Source: Caenorhabditis elegans (Eukaryota; Nematoda; Chromadorea; Rhabditida; Rhabditidae). From it: DNA of 64,000 nucleotides. The notes beneath the pieces were generated by a model. It saw only the letters and a program-made list of their open reading frames with translations, made no database searches and was not told the DNA's origin. Positions 45,354 through 55,933 of this stretch are shown one piece after another (position 1 is the first letter of the stretch; every line of letters begins with the position of its first letter). The translations under genes were made by a program, and so were the position numbers. The stretch lies in assembly GCF_000002985.6 (NCBI RefSeq), contig NC_003283.11, forward strand, positions 14,012,001 to 14,076,000, given 5' to 3'.

Positions 45354-45499
45354 TCAGGAATAAAAAATCCGCAAACCTTTAAAATCTTTCTGAAATGTTC
45401 TGATGTTTTTGGAAAGTTTTGAAAATTTGATAAGTAAATGTTTAAAAGTCTTTGGAATACTCCCGTAGCAAACAGAATAAAAAATCCTACACCGCGACA

Positions 45500-45810
45500 A
45501 TGTCCTCACTCACCCTAACTCAATACCGCTTCCAAAGCTAAAAGCTCAAACTTTCTCAAACCACAGTTATTCTACAGTACCCCTACAGTACTGCTACAGT
45601 ACCTCGACATTATACCCCACCAACTTCCAGCTCAATACCTCTTCAAAAGCTATAATTCAAAATTTCCCAAACTACAGTACCCCTACAATAATCCTACAGT
45701 ACCCCTACAGTACTACTACAGTACCTTGACATTATCTCCTCTAACTCCCAATCCAATACATCTTTAGAAGCCAAAAATTCAAATTTTCCCAAACTACAGT
45801 AACCCTACCG
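45500..45810. repeat. ~130 bp tandem repeat rich in CTACAGTAC
   Basis: Three imperfect units, each with an AATAC(C/A)(T/G)CTTC..AAGC segment, a TTC(T/C)CAAACTACAG segment and several CTACAGTACCCCTACAGTA strings. The CTACAGTA word is a very common dispersed repeat in this genome. Confidence 0.75.
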
Positions 45811-45874
45811 TATACCTACCTACATCAGGCGGTTTTCAGGATTTTTGCTTCAAAACGGCTTCCTCGTCTTCGAA

Positions 45875-46246
45875 ATGTCAGAAACTCGACCCGACAATAG
45901 ATCTGTTCATTTTGCGAGAGTAAGTTTTATATTTTTGAAAAAAGCAATTACAAAATATTATATCCGCGGCATTTTCCAACGGTTATCTGACTTTTTTTTT
46001 CAGTTGAGTACTGACGATTCTCTTGACGACGAAACGGATGATCAAATGTGAGCTCACTTTTTCCTGAAAAAAAAATTATTTTAAAAAGTTCCCGAGAAGC
46101 TGAAAATAATGTTCCACTTTATAATTTGATTTTTAAATTAAATTTTCAGTGATGCCAGGGAAAAATGTCTCAAAAAGATCTCAATTCTAAAGAAATGTCT
46201 GCAAATTCAATCTCATGGCGCCGAAAATAGTCCAATCAATTGTTGA
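45875..46246 (+). CDS. Short upstream ORF overlapping the RCC1-like gene start
   Basis: Three exon-like pieces with good sites (45875-45919, 46004-46047, 46150-46246) encode about 61 residues: MSETRPDNRSVHFARLSTDD, an acidic patch, then KKISILKKCLQI and a stop. The stop lies beyond the ATG (46215) of the next gene, in a different frame, overlapping by 32 bases. It is either a 5' exon set of the large gene joined by a splice I cannot see, an overlapping upstream ORF, or a tiny gene. Confidence 0.4.
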
Positions 46247-49200
46247 ATTATCACTTGGTAAATTTGAAAAATTAGATTTTAAAAGTGAAAATCATAATTT
46301 CAGCGAACGATCTTCCACCGAAATTCGCTGAAGAAGCAGCAACAATTCTTGCAAATTATATCAAAGATGCCGGGTTTTACAAGAAAAGGAGACTTGCCGA
46401 GAAGGTAATAACTCCAGAACCGTGACTAATAATTAATGCTGGAAAGCACAAAAATATCAATACTAGGTCATTAATTTTCGAGCGAATACAAAAATAATTC
46501 ATCCATTCAAATTTTTAGTTGCAAAATTGGAAAAATTTAGAAAATCATATATTTTTTAATTTCAGTTTTTTTTTGGAATTTTTGGCAAAATACCGCCCTA
46601 GTAAACTTAATATCAAAATTTTCAGATTTCCAAATTCGATTTCAACACAAAATGTCTAATTATACGTCATATTCGATTAGTCGGTGTCGATCAATTTCCA
46701 GTTGATATTTGCCTTTCAAGAGCTAGTAGACGTGGAACTATAAAAGATGGAATTATGAGATTCAAGAAGCCTAGCGAGTTGTCTCTGTAGATTAAGCCAT
46801 TACATGAAGCTTATTTTCAGAATGTAAACAAGCAATGGCTCATGGAGATAATAAATATGGTCGTCTTGGTATTGGATCGAATGATGAATCGGTTTCCAAG
46901 TGGCAGCATATCAAAATATCAGGAGAAGTAAGCTGAATAAATTTCATTAAATTCTAAAAACTCAATTTATAGATTCTCCGTGTCCACATTGGACCTTGTC
47001 ACACTATTTTCGAATTGGCAAGTGGTGAATTATACGGATGTGGAAAAGCTTCAAATTTCTTAGAAGGTCCAGTTGATCCAGAATTGAATATTAATACTCC
47101 CGTCAAGTTGCAGTATTATACAGCCAATCCGATGGTAAGAAATTGAAAAAGTTGTAGAATTTTTTAAAACCAATAAGATTTTATAAAAATTCAAAATTGA
47201 GAAAAATTCTTCGATTTTTTTTTAAAGAGAAAACCAAAAAATCTCCGAAACACTTTATTTAAAAAATAACCAACAAATAAATTTTTTCCAAAAAGTTATC
47301 TATTCAGAAAATATATAACTACTCAAATAAAAGCTGTCAACGTTTTTTTCGAAATAAAATTTGCAAAAAAAAGTACTTTCCAGGTGCGCACAAAAATCAT
47401 ATTAACACCTGATTCTACCGAATTTATGGACTACAATGTTCTATCTAGTCTGATTATTGGACGATGCGAATCAAATTCAAATATTCGTTCATCTGGTGAT
47501 AACTGGAAAATTCGAACAAAAAGAGAAGCGTTGGAAGAAATTCAAGTTTTGAAGGAAATTACAACGAAACGAGTTTTAGTTTCAGCATATGACGATGAAA
47601 TGAATTTGCATTTTGAACGATTTGTGAGTTTGTCGAAAACGATTTGAACAGACTAACTTTTGACACGATTGTGTTTAAAAATTTCGCGACCATGTGTCGA
47701 TTTACGCAGCTCGTGTACACCTCAAGGAGAAGTGTGCAATTTTTCTTGCTAAACTAAGAAATTGAAACATCGAGAAACGAAAATCGGTAACCAAAAATTT
47801 CCGGTTTTTCAATTTATCCGTTTGGTTCAAAAACCCGGACCGGATCAACAAAGAAGTCAAAAACGCACTCTTCTCCTCAAGGAGTACACGAGCTTCGTAA
47901 ATCGACACTTGGCGATCCTTTATATTATGAGCCAGATTGGAAGCAAAACTGCCACAAAAAATTTGGACTAAAAAATAACAAAAGTCGGCATTTTCTCTGC
48001 TCAAAACTAGACGATAATTTTTTTGTGAAGCATCTTTTAAAATCAAAATTTTGTAACAAATCAGTTTTTGGTTAGTTTTCGAGCACAAAAATATTTCAAA
48101 TAACTTTACCAACTTCTTTTTCTTTAGATCAACGTTCGTGATGACTGCCAATGGGTCAGTTCAGACGGGAAACAAAAGGAAATTGTGTTCATTAGTGATG
48201 GGTTCCGTGTGGATTCGGAAACATTTTGGAAAAACTACACAATTTATACAAACGGGACGATTTGTGCATTCGCTGACAATAATATATACAGTGGAAAACT
48301 TGTATTATCAAAAGAAGGTGTAAATAGTTCTGACGAAGATAGTGACGATGAAGAATATGATGATGATATGTTTGATGAGAATATGAGAAACCGGGAATCT
48401 TTTAAATCATTGATTGAAAGAAATGGAGTTTTGGTGGCATTTATGAGTGAACGTATTATGACTTTTTCATTTGATGGACTCGCTATGTCGCCTAATGGTG
48501 AATCTATGTTCGTTTGGGTAAGACATGTTTAAGTTGGAAAATTGATTTAAACAACACACGCTCCGCCCCCAAACGCTGGGTCTCGTTGTGGCAGCAAAAC
48601 CCGCAATTTTAAACACTTTCAATTATTTTTTCTGAGTTAGTTTGCTTTCAAGCATTTTGCAACTTTTTTCCGTCGTTTTGAATGTTTTTTCTTTAAAAAA
48701 CTTCGACCAAAAACTAGAATTTTATTTCTCCAAAAAAGCAGAGAAAATTAATTTTTTTAAACTATAAAGCATAGAAAAAAAACGAAAGTGTTTGATTATG
48801 AGCTTCATTTCATCAATTTCAACATAAAAACAATTAAAAAAAAACGGAAAATGCTTGAAAATCTGCTTCTTCCCCAAGTTTGGGCCTTTTCAGCTTCTTA
48901 CCCAACTGTTGCCAACTTCTAACCAAGCGTATGCCCAAGTCTTACCCAACTTCAACATATTTAAAATAGAAGAATTTCAATGTAAATGAAAGAATTCACA
49001 GGGAAGCTTGTCCCTTCAAAGGCAAATTCTAAATATTTTTCTCTGATGGCTAACATTATTTTTTAAAAATGTACGAAAAAAATTTGATTTTTATTGCCAT
49101 TTTGTCTAAGACTTCGGCACAACGGGAAATGCGATCAAAGTTCAACACACAGGTATAAATTGGCTAAGAAATAGGCAAAACTTGGGTAAGACTTGGGTAA

Positions 49201-52200
49201 GACTTGGGCGGGACGACGAGGCAGTCGACGACTTTTTTCATTTTTGAGGCGGCGCCCAACTCTTGCCCAAGGTTTACCCAAGTCTTGCCTACTCCTTATA
49301 AATGTTTTTATTTTTTGGGCAAGGCTTGGGTAAGAAGTTGCGAAGCCATGGGTAGGAAGCTGGCGGCAAACGCCGAGCATAGAGCGCGATTACCGATCAA
49401 CTTCAAAAGACACAGTTTAAACTTTGAATTCTGCGCTCTCATTAGAGTGAAAACTGAGATATTTTCAGTTTTCGAATTAAAATTGTATTTTTTAAAAATA
49501 AAAATAAATATTTGTTTCAGTCGAAATTCCCCGTCAATAAACAAGTGAAAAACTATCGTCCATCTGGGAAATCAAGTCCTTTCCTGTGCTCAAAAACTAC
49601 GCCGAACTCTAAAATCAATGACGTCACTTCACTTTCGGACATTTTGAATTCAGTTTCTGAAACACCAATCTCATTACTCAATACACTATACAGAGATAAT
49701 GGTAAGCTAGAAAAATAACAATCGAACACAAATGACTATTTTCAGCTTATCCTCGATTTCCCGAGCACATCCAAGTTCTTTTGGCGTTGAGACATTTTCT
49801 AAGAATCGATGGAAATACTGGAATTCCGTTGGTTTTGGCAAGTAATCTTCAAGATGATGGAAATATTAATAAACAAAAAATGAGAAAAGAAATGCGTGCA
49901 GCATTGGATATTAGCTTCAAAATTCCAATTCTTACTGTCAAAGCAAATTGGAGCATTGAGCAGAAAAAGCAGAGAAAGGCGGAAGTGTTCGTTTTTTTCT
50001 TGTGATTACGAAAAGGCTTGATACAAACTTTCAAGCTTGCTCATATTCAAAGATGGAAAGATTTTCCAAAATCTTTAGCATGACCATGTGTCGATTTACA
50101 CAGCTTGTGTACTCCTTGAATTTTATTTGATTTTGCAGTTTTTGGCAAACTAGTTTTAGACAAATTTCTTGTTTGTATTTCCAAATTGACATATTTACTG
50201 TTGAAAAAGTACATATTCTTGTCTCTCATAGATTTTAATAGAAACTAAAACCTCTGAATCAGAAATTGAAATGGTACATACAAATACAATTAGCAAAAAC
50301 GGTCCAAAATCAAGAACTTAAGAAACAGCAAAATCGTATCGCATATTTCGCCTCGGGGACTGCACGAGCTGCGTAAATTGACGCATGACAAAAAAAATAC
50401 GGTACCGGGTCTCGACACGGCAAGTTTTCTTAAATGTGAAAGCCTTTAAGGAGTACTGTAGGTCCTAACTTTTTCTTTTATTTTCAATAATTTATTTAGA
50501 AAAAATTAATTTTCAGAAGACGCAAGGAAAACTTTTTAAAAAATCGAAGAAAATTCGGCTACAGTACTCCTTAACGGCACATATACTTTCACATTTAAGA
50601 AAATTGGCCGTGTCGAGACCCGATATCATATTTTTTAAATAAAGTAAAAAAGTAATGGCTTTGTTTTTCAAATTTTAGGTAGAGGACAAATCACAAAAAT
50701 TTTCCTCGAAATCCGAACAAGAAAAATTCAAAAATTCAAAAATTTCCTCTCACTACTACTTACTACTAAAGTAACATTTACTAAAGTAACAGTGAACAAA
50801 TCTGAAAATTTTTAAAGAAATTTTTAAAGCTAAAATCCAAGAATTTAAAAAAGACAGCATTTATTTTATAATAGAATTTTCAGAAGAGAAAAGTCAGAAT
50901 TATATTTGAATGAACTAATCAAAGATGTGTCCGCTCTTATGGAGAAATTGAACACAGTTCCATTGAAATATCGAGCAAATGGATTGGAAGTTGAATTTGC
51001 GAAATAGTAAGTTATTTTATAATTTTCCGTTGATTAATTCCACTTTACAGCATCAATGATATATTTTGTGTTTCCTTCGATCCACCAGGAGAAACCGATG
51101 AAGTTACTATAAAATCTGAAAACTGCCTGACTCCTCAAACAACAGGCGAAAAAATGTTCAAGCTTGGACATTGTGAAAGAGCATTGAATGAGAGGGTTAA
51201 AGAGGGCGATATCGATGGAAATGAGCCCAGATTCAAGCTTATTCGAGTAAGATTGTATGGAAAATTACGTTTTATTGAAAACGATTAATTTCAGGTCGAA
51301 GCTGTTCAAATTCTGACGGATCGAGGTGTATTTGTTAGTGGAGTTGAATCCAAATTTCAGACGTTTTCCGATGAAGTTACCGAATTTCGAATTAAATGTT
51401 TTGATGAAGCTTTGCTAAACCATATTGATGAAAATTATGTGTTGAATTTGAATGTGGTAAGATCTAGTTGAAAAAGAAACTTTACCACATTTTTTTAATT
51501 GAAAATTAGGGTAAAAATGTTGAAATTCACTCAGATTTATCTGAAAATGAAATTTTTTCCAGCTGAAACATTGGAAAAGGTGTTCATGAATTACTCCAAC
51601 TGTAGGGCCATTTTTGAGATTTTTCTCCAATCAGCTGATAGCTGATAGGAGTATTATTTCAAGATTAATTAAATATTTAATTTTCAATATTTTTGCACCA
51701 CCTTTTAATTTAAAAATTTAAAAACAATGTATGGTGCACTAGACCATTTTGTAGAAGTGTCGAATTTCCTCTGTTACACGGTCTTGACACGACAAATTTT
51801 AGTTGAATTCTAAAATGTGTGCGCCTTTAAATCATACTGTACATTAAAACTCTCGTAGCTACAGAATTTTCATCGTTTTGAAATAATTTTTGTTTAATGT
51901 TTTATAGCTCATGAGTATACTTTTTTTTAACTTTTGATAATTTTAATGATAATATGAAAAATTGCGTCTATTGTTCTACAGCGGTTTGAAAACTGTTTAA
52001 AATTTATATAAGAGTAATTTGGGAAATTGGTTCAAATTCTGAAAAACCTTTTAAAAAACGCGAAAGAATGAGAAATTCAATACTCAATTGTTCACTTTTT
52101 TCTGAATTTTCTTTTTGAATTCTCTCCAAAATTAGAAGCCACACCTTTTCCCAACCAATCAGCGAGTTCGAGCTCCACCCACTCCACCTGATTGGTTCAG

Positions 52201-54235
52201 AAGTGGGCAGAGCGAATCGTTGATTGGTCTTAAGATTTTTGCCGAAATAGTAAAAATTGTGTTTTTAAGTTAAATCTATCTCAATTTTTTCCGTTTTTTT
52301 TTTGGGTATTTCTAATTCTTAGGCAATATAGAGGTATTTTAAACCAAGATCTCAGCCACCTTCATTTTTCAAATTCGAGTGCTGATTTGTAATTTTAAAA
52401 AACATTATTTATAATTCCGATTTCTAGGCATACCTTCACCATGAGAACACAACCAAGTTTATTGAAGCGATGGATTCATTTTTCTTGATTCGGGAAGATT
52501 TTTATTATTTGGATAGTTTGAAATGGTAAGATCTTTACTTAAATCCCTTAATTTCTTCTTCTTGTTTTTTTTTTCAATTTCAGAAATATTGGAATTGAAG
52601 CTGCGACGTCATCACTCCCACAAAACGAAAAATACACCATCAAATGTCTGGATGGTGTAACTGTAACAGCTCCAAAAGTGCTCTTTGAAATTTATTCAGA
52701 GTACGACGCGGGACGAAGAAGACACTCGGAAACTGTCGGAGATGATCCAAATAAACTTGAGCTCAGCTTTTCGTCGGCAGCGTTGAAACTTGCATTGGAT
52801 TGTCTAATTGATACTCGAATATTCTATGCAGCCAGTATGGAATTGGTGAGTTGAAGAATGAGACGAAGATCTTTCGATATACCCTATTTACGATTCTGAT
52901 ACTGAATATTAATTTGAAAGAATTCAAAAAAATCTCTGATTTCAAATTAATATTTTTGAATTTTTGAAAATCCGAAAATCCATTGGTTACCTAATTTTTG
53001 ATATTTGGTATCAAGAACATAATAGGGTCTATAGAAAAATTTTTGTCCGAGCCGTTAATCCTCCTTCAAATTTGAATTAATGTGTCCTATTTATGTTTCT
53101 TTCTAGAAAATGGAAGTCTACACGATGGCCACATATTGCATTTTCTCGCAGATCAAGCCGGAGCTTTTAGAAATGATCGTTCTTACAGGTTTGGAGGAAT
53201 GAGAAATACGTTTTTGTTTTTATTTTTTGGGCAAGGCTTGGGTAAGAAGTTGCGAAGTCTTGGGTAGGAAGCTGGCGGCAAACGCCGAGTAGGTAGGCGC
53301 GAGGTACATAGATACATAAGAAATGTAGTAGGTATGGCATTTGCGTCGCGCCTAGGCTCTATTCCATTTGACACCCTCTTCCCCCCAACTTGACCTCCCG
53401 GGCTATAGCTGGTCCAACTGGTCATTTTACTTATTTGTCCACACATCTTTTTTCTACTTTTTTTTTATCTTAAGGTGTAGCTCTTTCTTGTGACAAATAA
53501 ACAATTATTATTATCACGAGGGAAACCTTTTTTTTCAATTTTGGCAAATTTCTCGTTTTCAGTCCGCATAGAAGTACTAGGCTATTCAATTTTTACTATG
53601 TAAAGTTGAGAAAAATATTCGATTACATTGAAAATTATGTAAAAATCGCGGCGAAAAAATTCAGACCAAAAACAAAAAAAAACATTATCAATTCAGTTCA
53701 TCGTATAATTACATAAATATTTAGCTGAAGAGCAACACTACAAACACATCAGTTACCTCGTCTGGAATCAACCTGAAGAAATGATTGAACTCATCGCAAA
53801 ACATAGACCGGATATGATTATAATGTGGAAAAATATTCCAATTCGTGACAATTATTTAATGACTTTGAATTTGTAAGCCAAAAACCTTCTCTTACATAAT
53901 AATTTATGATTGATAATTTTTAGAATAGTTCAAAAATTGAAAGGCAACTACGACACGTTCAAACTCATCCTTGGAGCGAACCTGCCAATTATGGCTTCGA
54001 AAGATGAATTTGTGAATGGAAAACAGAAAGTAAATCCGAATATCATTCTGAAATTTTTATCTCATGAAGAAAAAGACAAGGATGTCAAGTGGGAGCTGAT
54101 GGTTAGTTCGAGAAAAAAGAGTTTACGGTCAATTGAATGTATTTTCAGAAGACAATTCAGTCATGGGACAACGAGAACGCTAAAGGAAGAAAGAGACCGT
54201 TTGATTTCCCGTTCACTCTTGGTTTTGATTCTTAA
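46215..54235 (+). CDS. RCC1-repeat/BTB-like protein, about 18 exons, possibly decaying
   Basis: Exons: 46215-46257, 46304-46404, 46626-~46777, 46821-46927, 46973-47134, 47384-47623, 48128-48517, 49521-49701, 49746-~50001, 50884-51006, 51051-51246, 51295-51456, 52428-52525, 52584-52845, 53107-53188, 53725-53872, 53924-54101 and 54149-54235 (~980 residues). AMAHGDNKYGRLGIGSND and FELASGELYGCGKAS are RCC1-type propeller repeats, and a second set lies near INVRDDCQWVSSDGK. The C-terminal VTVTAPKVLFEIYSEYDA..LELSFSSAALKLALDCLID looks BTB-like. Two junctions misbehave: 46777/46821 is out of frame unless an earlier donor (GTAGAC) is used, and 52525/52584 creates TGA. No named gene is recognised. Confidence 0.6.
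48880..49390. repeat. Intronic foldback repeat with CTTACCCAA words
   Basis: In the ~1 kb intron 48518-49520, GCCCAAGTCTTACCCAACTT-type strings (48890-48960) face AACTTGGGTAAGACTTGGG strings (49170-49215) and CTTGCCCAAGGTTTACCCAA (49260). The segment GGGCAAGGCTTGGGTAAGAAGTTGCGAAG...GGCAAACGCCGAG (49317-49378) recurs almost exactly at 53227-53290 in another intron of the same gene. Confidence 0.7.
50400..50635. mobile_element. Intronic palindromic MITE (GTCTCGACACGG type)
   Basis: CGGGTCTCGACACGGCAAGTTTTCTTAAATGTGAAAG...GGAGTACTGTAG (from 50404, motif given in part) is matched by the inverted copy ending at about 50630 (CGTGTCGAGACCCG). Arms are ~65 bp around an AT-rich loop. The same GTCTCGACACG word occurs in other dispersed repeats here (for example 51780-51800). 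Confidence 0.72.
51457..52427. other. Large intron of the RCC1-like gene, nothing firm
   Basis: 970-base intron with a dispersed-repeat piece at about 51770-51845 (GTCTTGACACGACAAATTTT). No gene, RNA or intact transposon was recognised in the rest. Confidence 0.5.
53200..53520 (+). mobile_element. Intronic repeat insert with retroelement-like 3' end
   Basis: The insert has GGGCAAGGCTTGGGTAAG and GGCAAACGCCGAGTAGG, shared with 49317-49378. A GC-richer section follows (CCCCCCAACTTGACCTCC, GGTCCAACTGGTC), ending in GACAAATAAACAATTATTATTA. The AATAAA signal followed by short A/T repeats looks like the 3' end of a truncated non-LTR element. The family is not assigned. Confidence 0.5.
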
Positions 54236-54306
54236 ATAATTATTTTTTAAGATATCATTCTGATTCGACTTTCTATGACGGTTTTCTTTTTTTATATTTT
54301 AATTTA

Positions 54307-55562
54307 TTAGGTTGGCAAGAAAGTCCTGTCCTATTTTTCAATCACTTATTTCTCGTAGCAAACTAAAACAAGAAATCAGTAATATGCTTCATCATGAGCA
54401 AGAAAATCCGGCCAACGTTTGGGTAACTTTTGGATTTCTTGCCTGTAAAATGCAGCGGGTAGGGTTTCAAAGTATTGCATCAGTTCCACTATGAGATTTT
54501 TTCGTGTTGTGAAGGCTCTACCTTGAAGGGCACGAGTCTGATAGAAGAAAAGCTAATAATCATTTGGAGGAATGTCAGGAGAACACGGTAGCTGAGAGAG
54601 AACCGCTCATCCATATTTTGTCACTTCCTACATCACTTGTTTTAAAGCATGTGGTTGAGCGTTTTAATGTTGGGAATATACTTTCTTATACTGTAAGGCT
54701 GAGAAATCGACTGTTTTCTTTAAACTCCATAGTTGTCTTGAGTAGGTCTCTCCGGTAATAAATTCACCCTTAGATAACAGCTCCCTAAATATGGGGCCGG
54801 TCAGTCACAGAGAGCATACTTTTTTTTGGGTGAAGGCCGAGTTTCGGAACATACTGTGGGGTTTGTCCTTCTCCAATCCACTGGGCTCGTCTGTGATGGT
54901 TAGCGTACTACACCCACTTTCCGTTTCTAGTAATGAGCTGGTCCAAACAACGGCCACCGCCGTGGAGAGTGAGGAGATTACATGAAACATCAACTCGGTG
55001 GTTAAGGTTGGCAAGGGTCAAATCAAGAGGTACAAATGGACCAAAAATTTTACTCATGCCGAGCAATTTCAAGCCATCTGTTATAGAGTTATGAACGACC
55101 TCAAGCGCGCTTGCAAGCTTACGGGTGGGTTTAAACGGATCCGATTCAACACTGGCTTTTACTGCATTCAAATCCAACTCATGTGGTCTTTTGAGCATTC
55201 CTTTTCATTCAAAGAAAAGTTGATATTTCCGAAACGATTGAACCATCTCTGTATGGTTTTATACGAGGGAGCAGGTCTATCATAAATTTTCATCAGAAGA
55301 GTTTTTGAATCCTTCATTGTGTTGTGCGCCAAGAGAATGTATAACAGAACATGCCGAAGATGAATTGAGGTAGGTATATTTATCGCAAGAGAACTTGAAC
55401 TAAGAGAGAGGGAGAGAAGTTGGGGGGGGGGGGGGGGGGGGATAATTACTGCAAATACTTTTTTCTGCTTATCAAACATTAGGAGCCAATAAACACCAAA
55501 ATTGATATTCAGCCCACAAGGACAAAACAAAAAATTAGGACAGGACTTTCTTGCCAACCTAA
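54307..55562 (-). mobile_element. Full-ended mariner element with degenerate transposase
   Basis: 1256 bp between TA dinucleotides (54305-54306, 55563-55564). The perfect terminal inverted repeats begin TTAGGTTGGCAAGAAAGTC. Minus-strand fragments in several frames show the transposase N-terminal helix-turn-helix (LLYILLAHNTMKDSKTLLMK, YKTIQRWFNRFGNINFSL), PHELDLNAVKASVESDP and LITRNGKWV, with frameshifts between them. It is coding-dead but has intact ends. It lies ~70 bases beyond the RCC1-like stop codon. A 20-G run sits inside (55422-55441). Confidence 0.88.
55422..55441 (+). repeat. Uninterrupted 20-base G tract
   Basis: A run of 20 G on the plus strand inside the mariner element. It is long enough to form G-quadruplex structures. 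In C. elegans such tracts are deletion-prone without the DOG-1/FANCJ helicase (known for the genome class, not shown for this site). Confidence 0.9.
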
Positions 55563-55933
55563 TACTTTTCTTGCCGACTTTTTATTTCCGTTGGTTAAGC
55601 TTTACGATATGTAGTATTTAGGTGCACGAATGTTTTAATAAAACTTTTTGTGAAGTCTTTTAAATTTGTTCTATGATTATCATTCAAAGTGGAAGAACTT
55701 TCAATGGTTTTAATTCAAAAGTCAAAAGTTAAATCGATAATTTCTCGAAAATCGCATTAAAAACGTGAGCTTTAACTTTGTAACACGTTGCTCTCGTTTT
55801 TTATTTTTCCTAAAAATCGACGCAGATCTGTCGAGAATTTTCGCAAAATTCAATCATTCCCCGATTGAACGGACGAAGTGAAGTGTTCTACAACGTCTCG
55901 AGCTCTTCGTGCAAGCAAGTATTCAATACTAAA

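Larger units (their letters stand above)
43158..45874. other. Repeat-rich intergenic region right of the palindrome
   Basis: No supported gene. 43195-43500 holds GC-richer repeat DNA with a TGGCCGATATTTCTTCGGCCA hairpin-type motif and GGAGCGCGTTTGC. The latter, and GCGCCTCAAATCGGGAGAG, reappear inverted near 44965-45035. Specific elements inside this span are listed separately. Confidence 0.55.

Noticed and set aside
45500-45810. Regular repeats taken as a CRISPR-like array
   Set aside because: Units are imperfect, adjacent and AT/CTACAGTA-rich, in a nematode genome; it is ordinary tandem repeat DNA.
47702-48151. 149-codon minus-strand ORF in an RCC1-gene intron
   Set aside because: AT-rich repeat-like DNA with foldback features, no motif; likely chance.
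52525-52586. TGA at a splice junction as selenocysteine
   Set aside because: No SECIS-like context or selenoprotein homology; mis-splicing or pseudogenisation is simpler.
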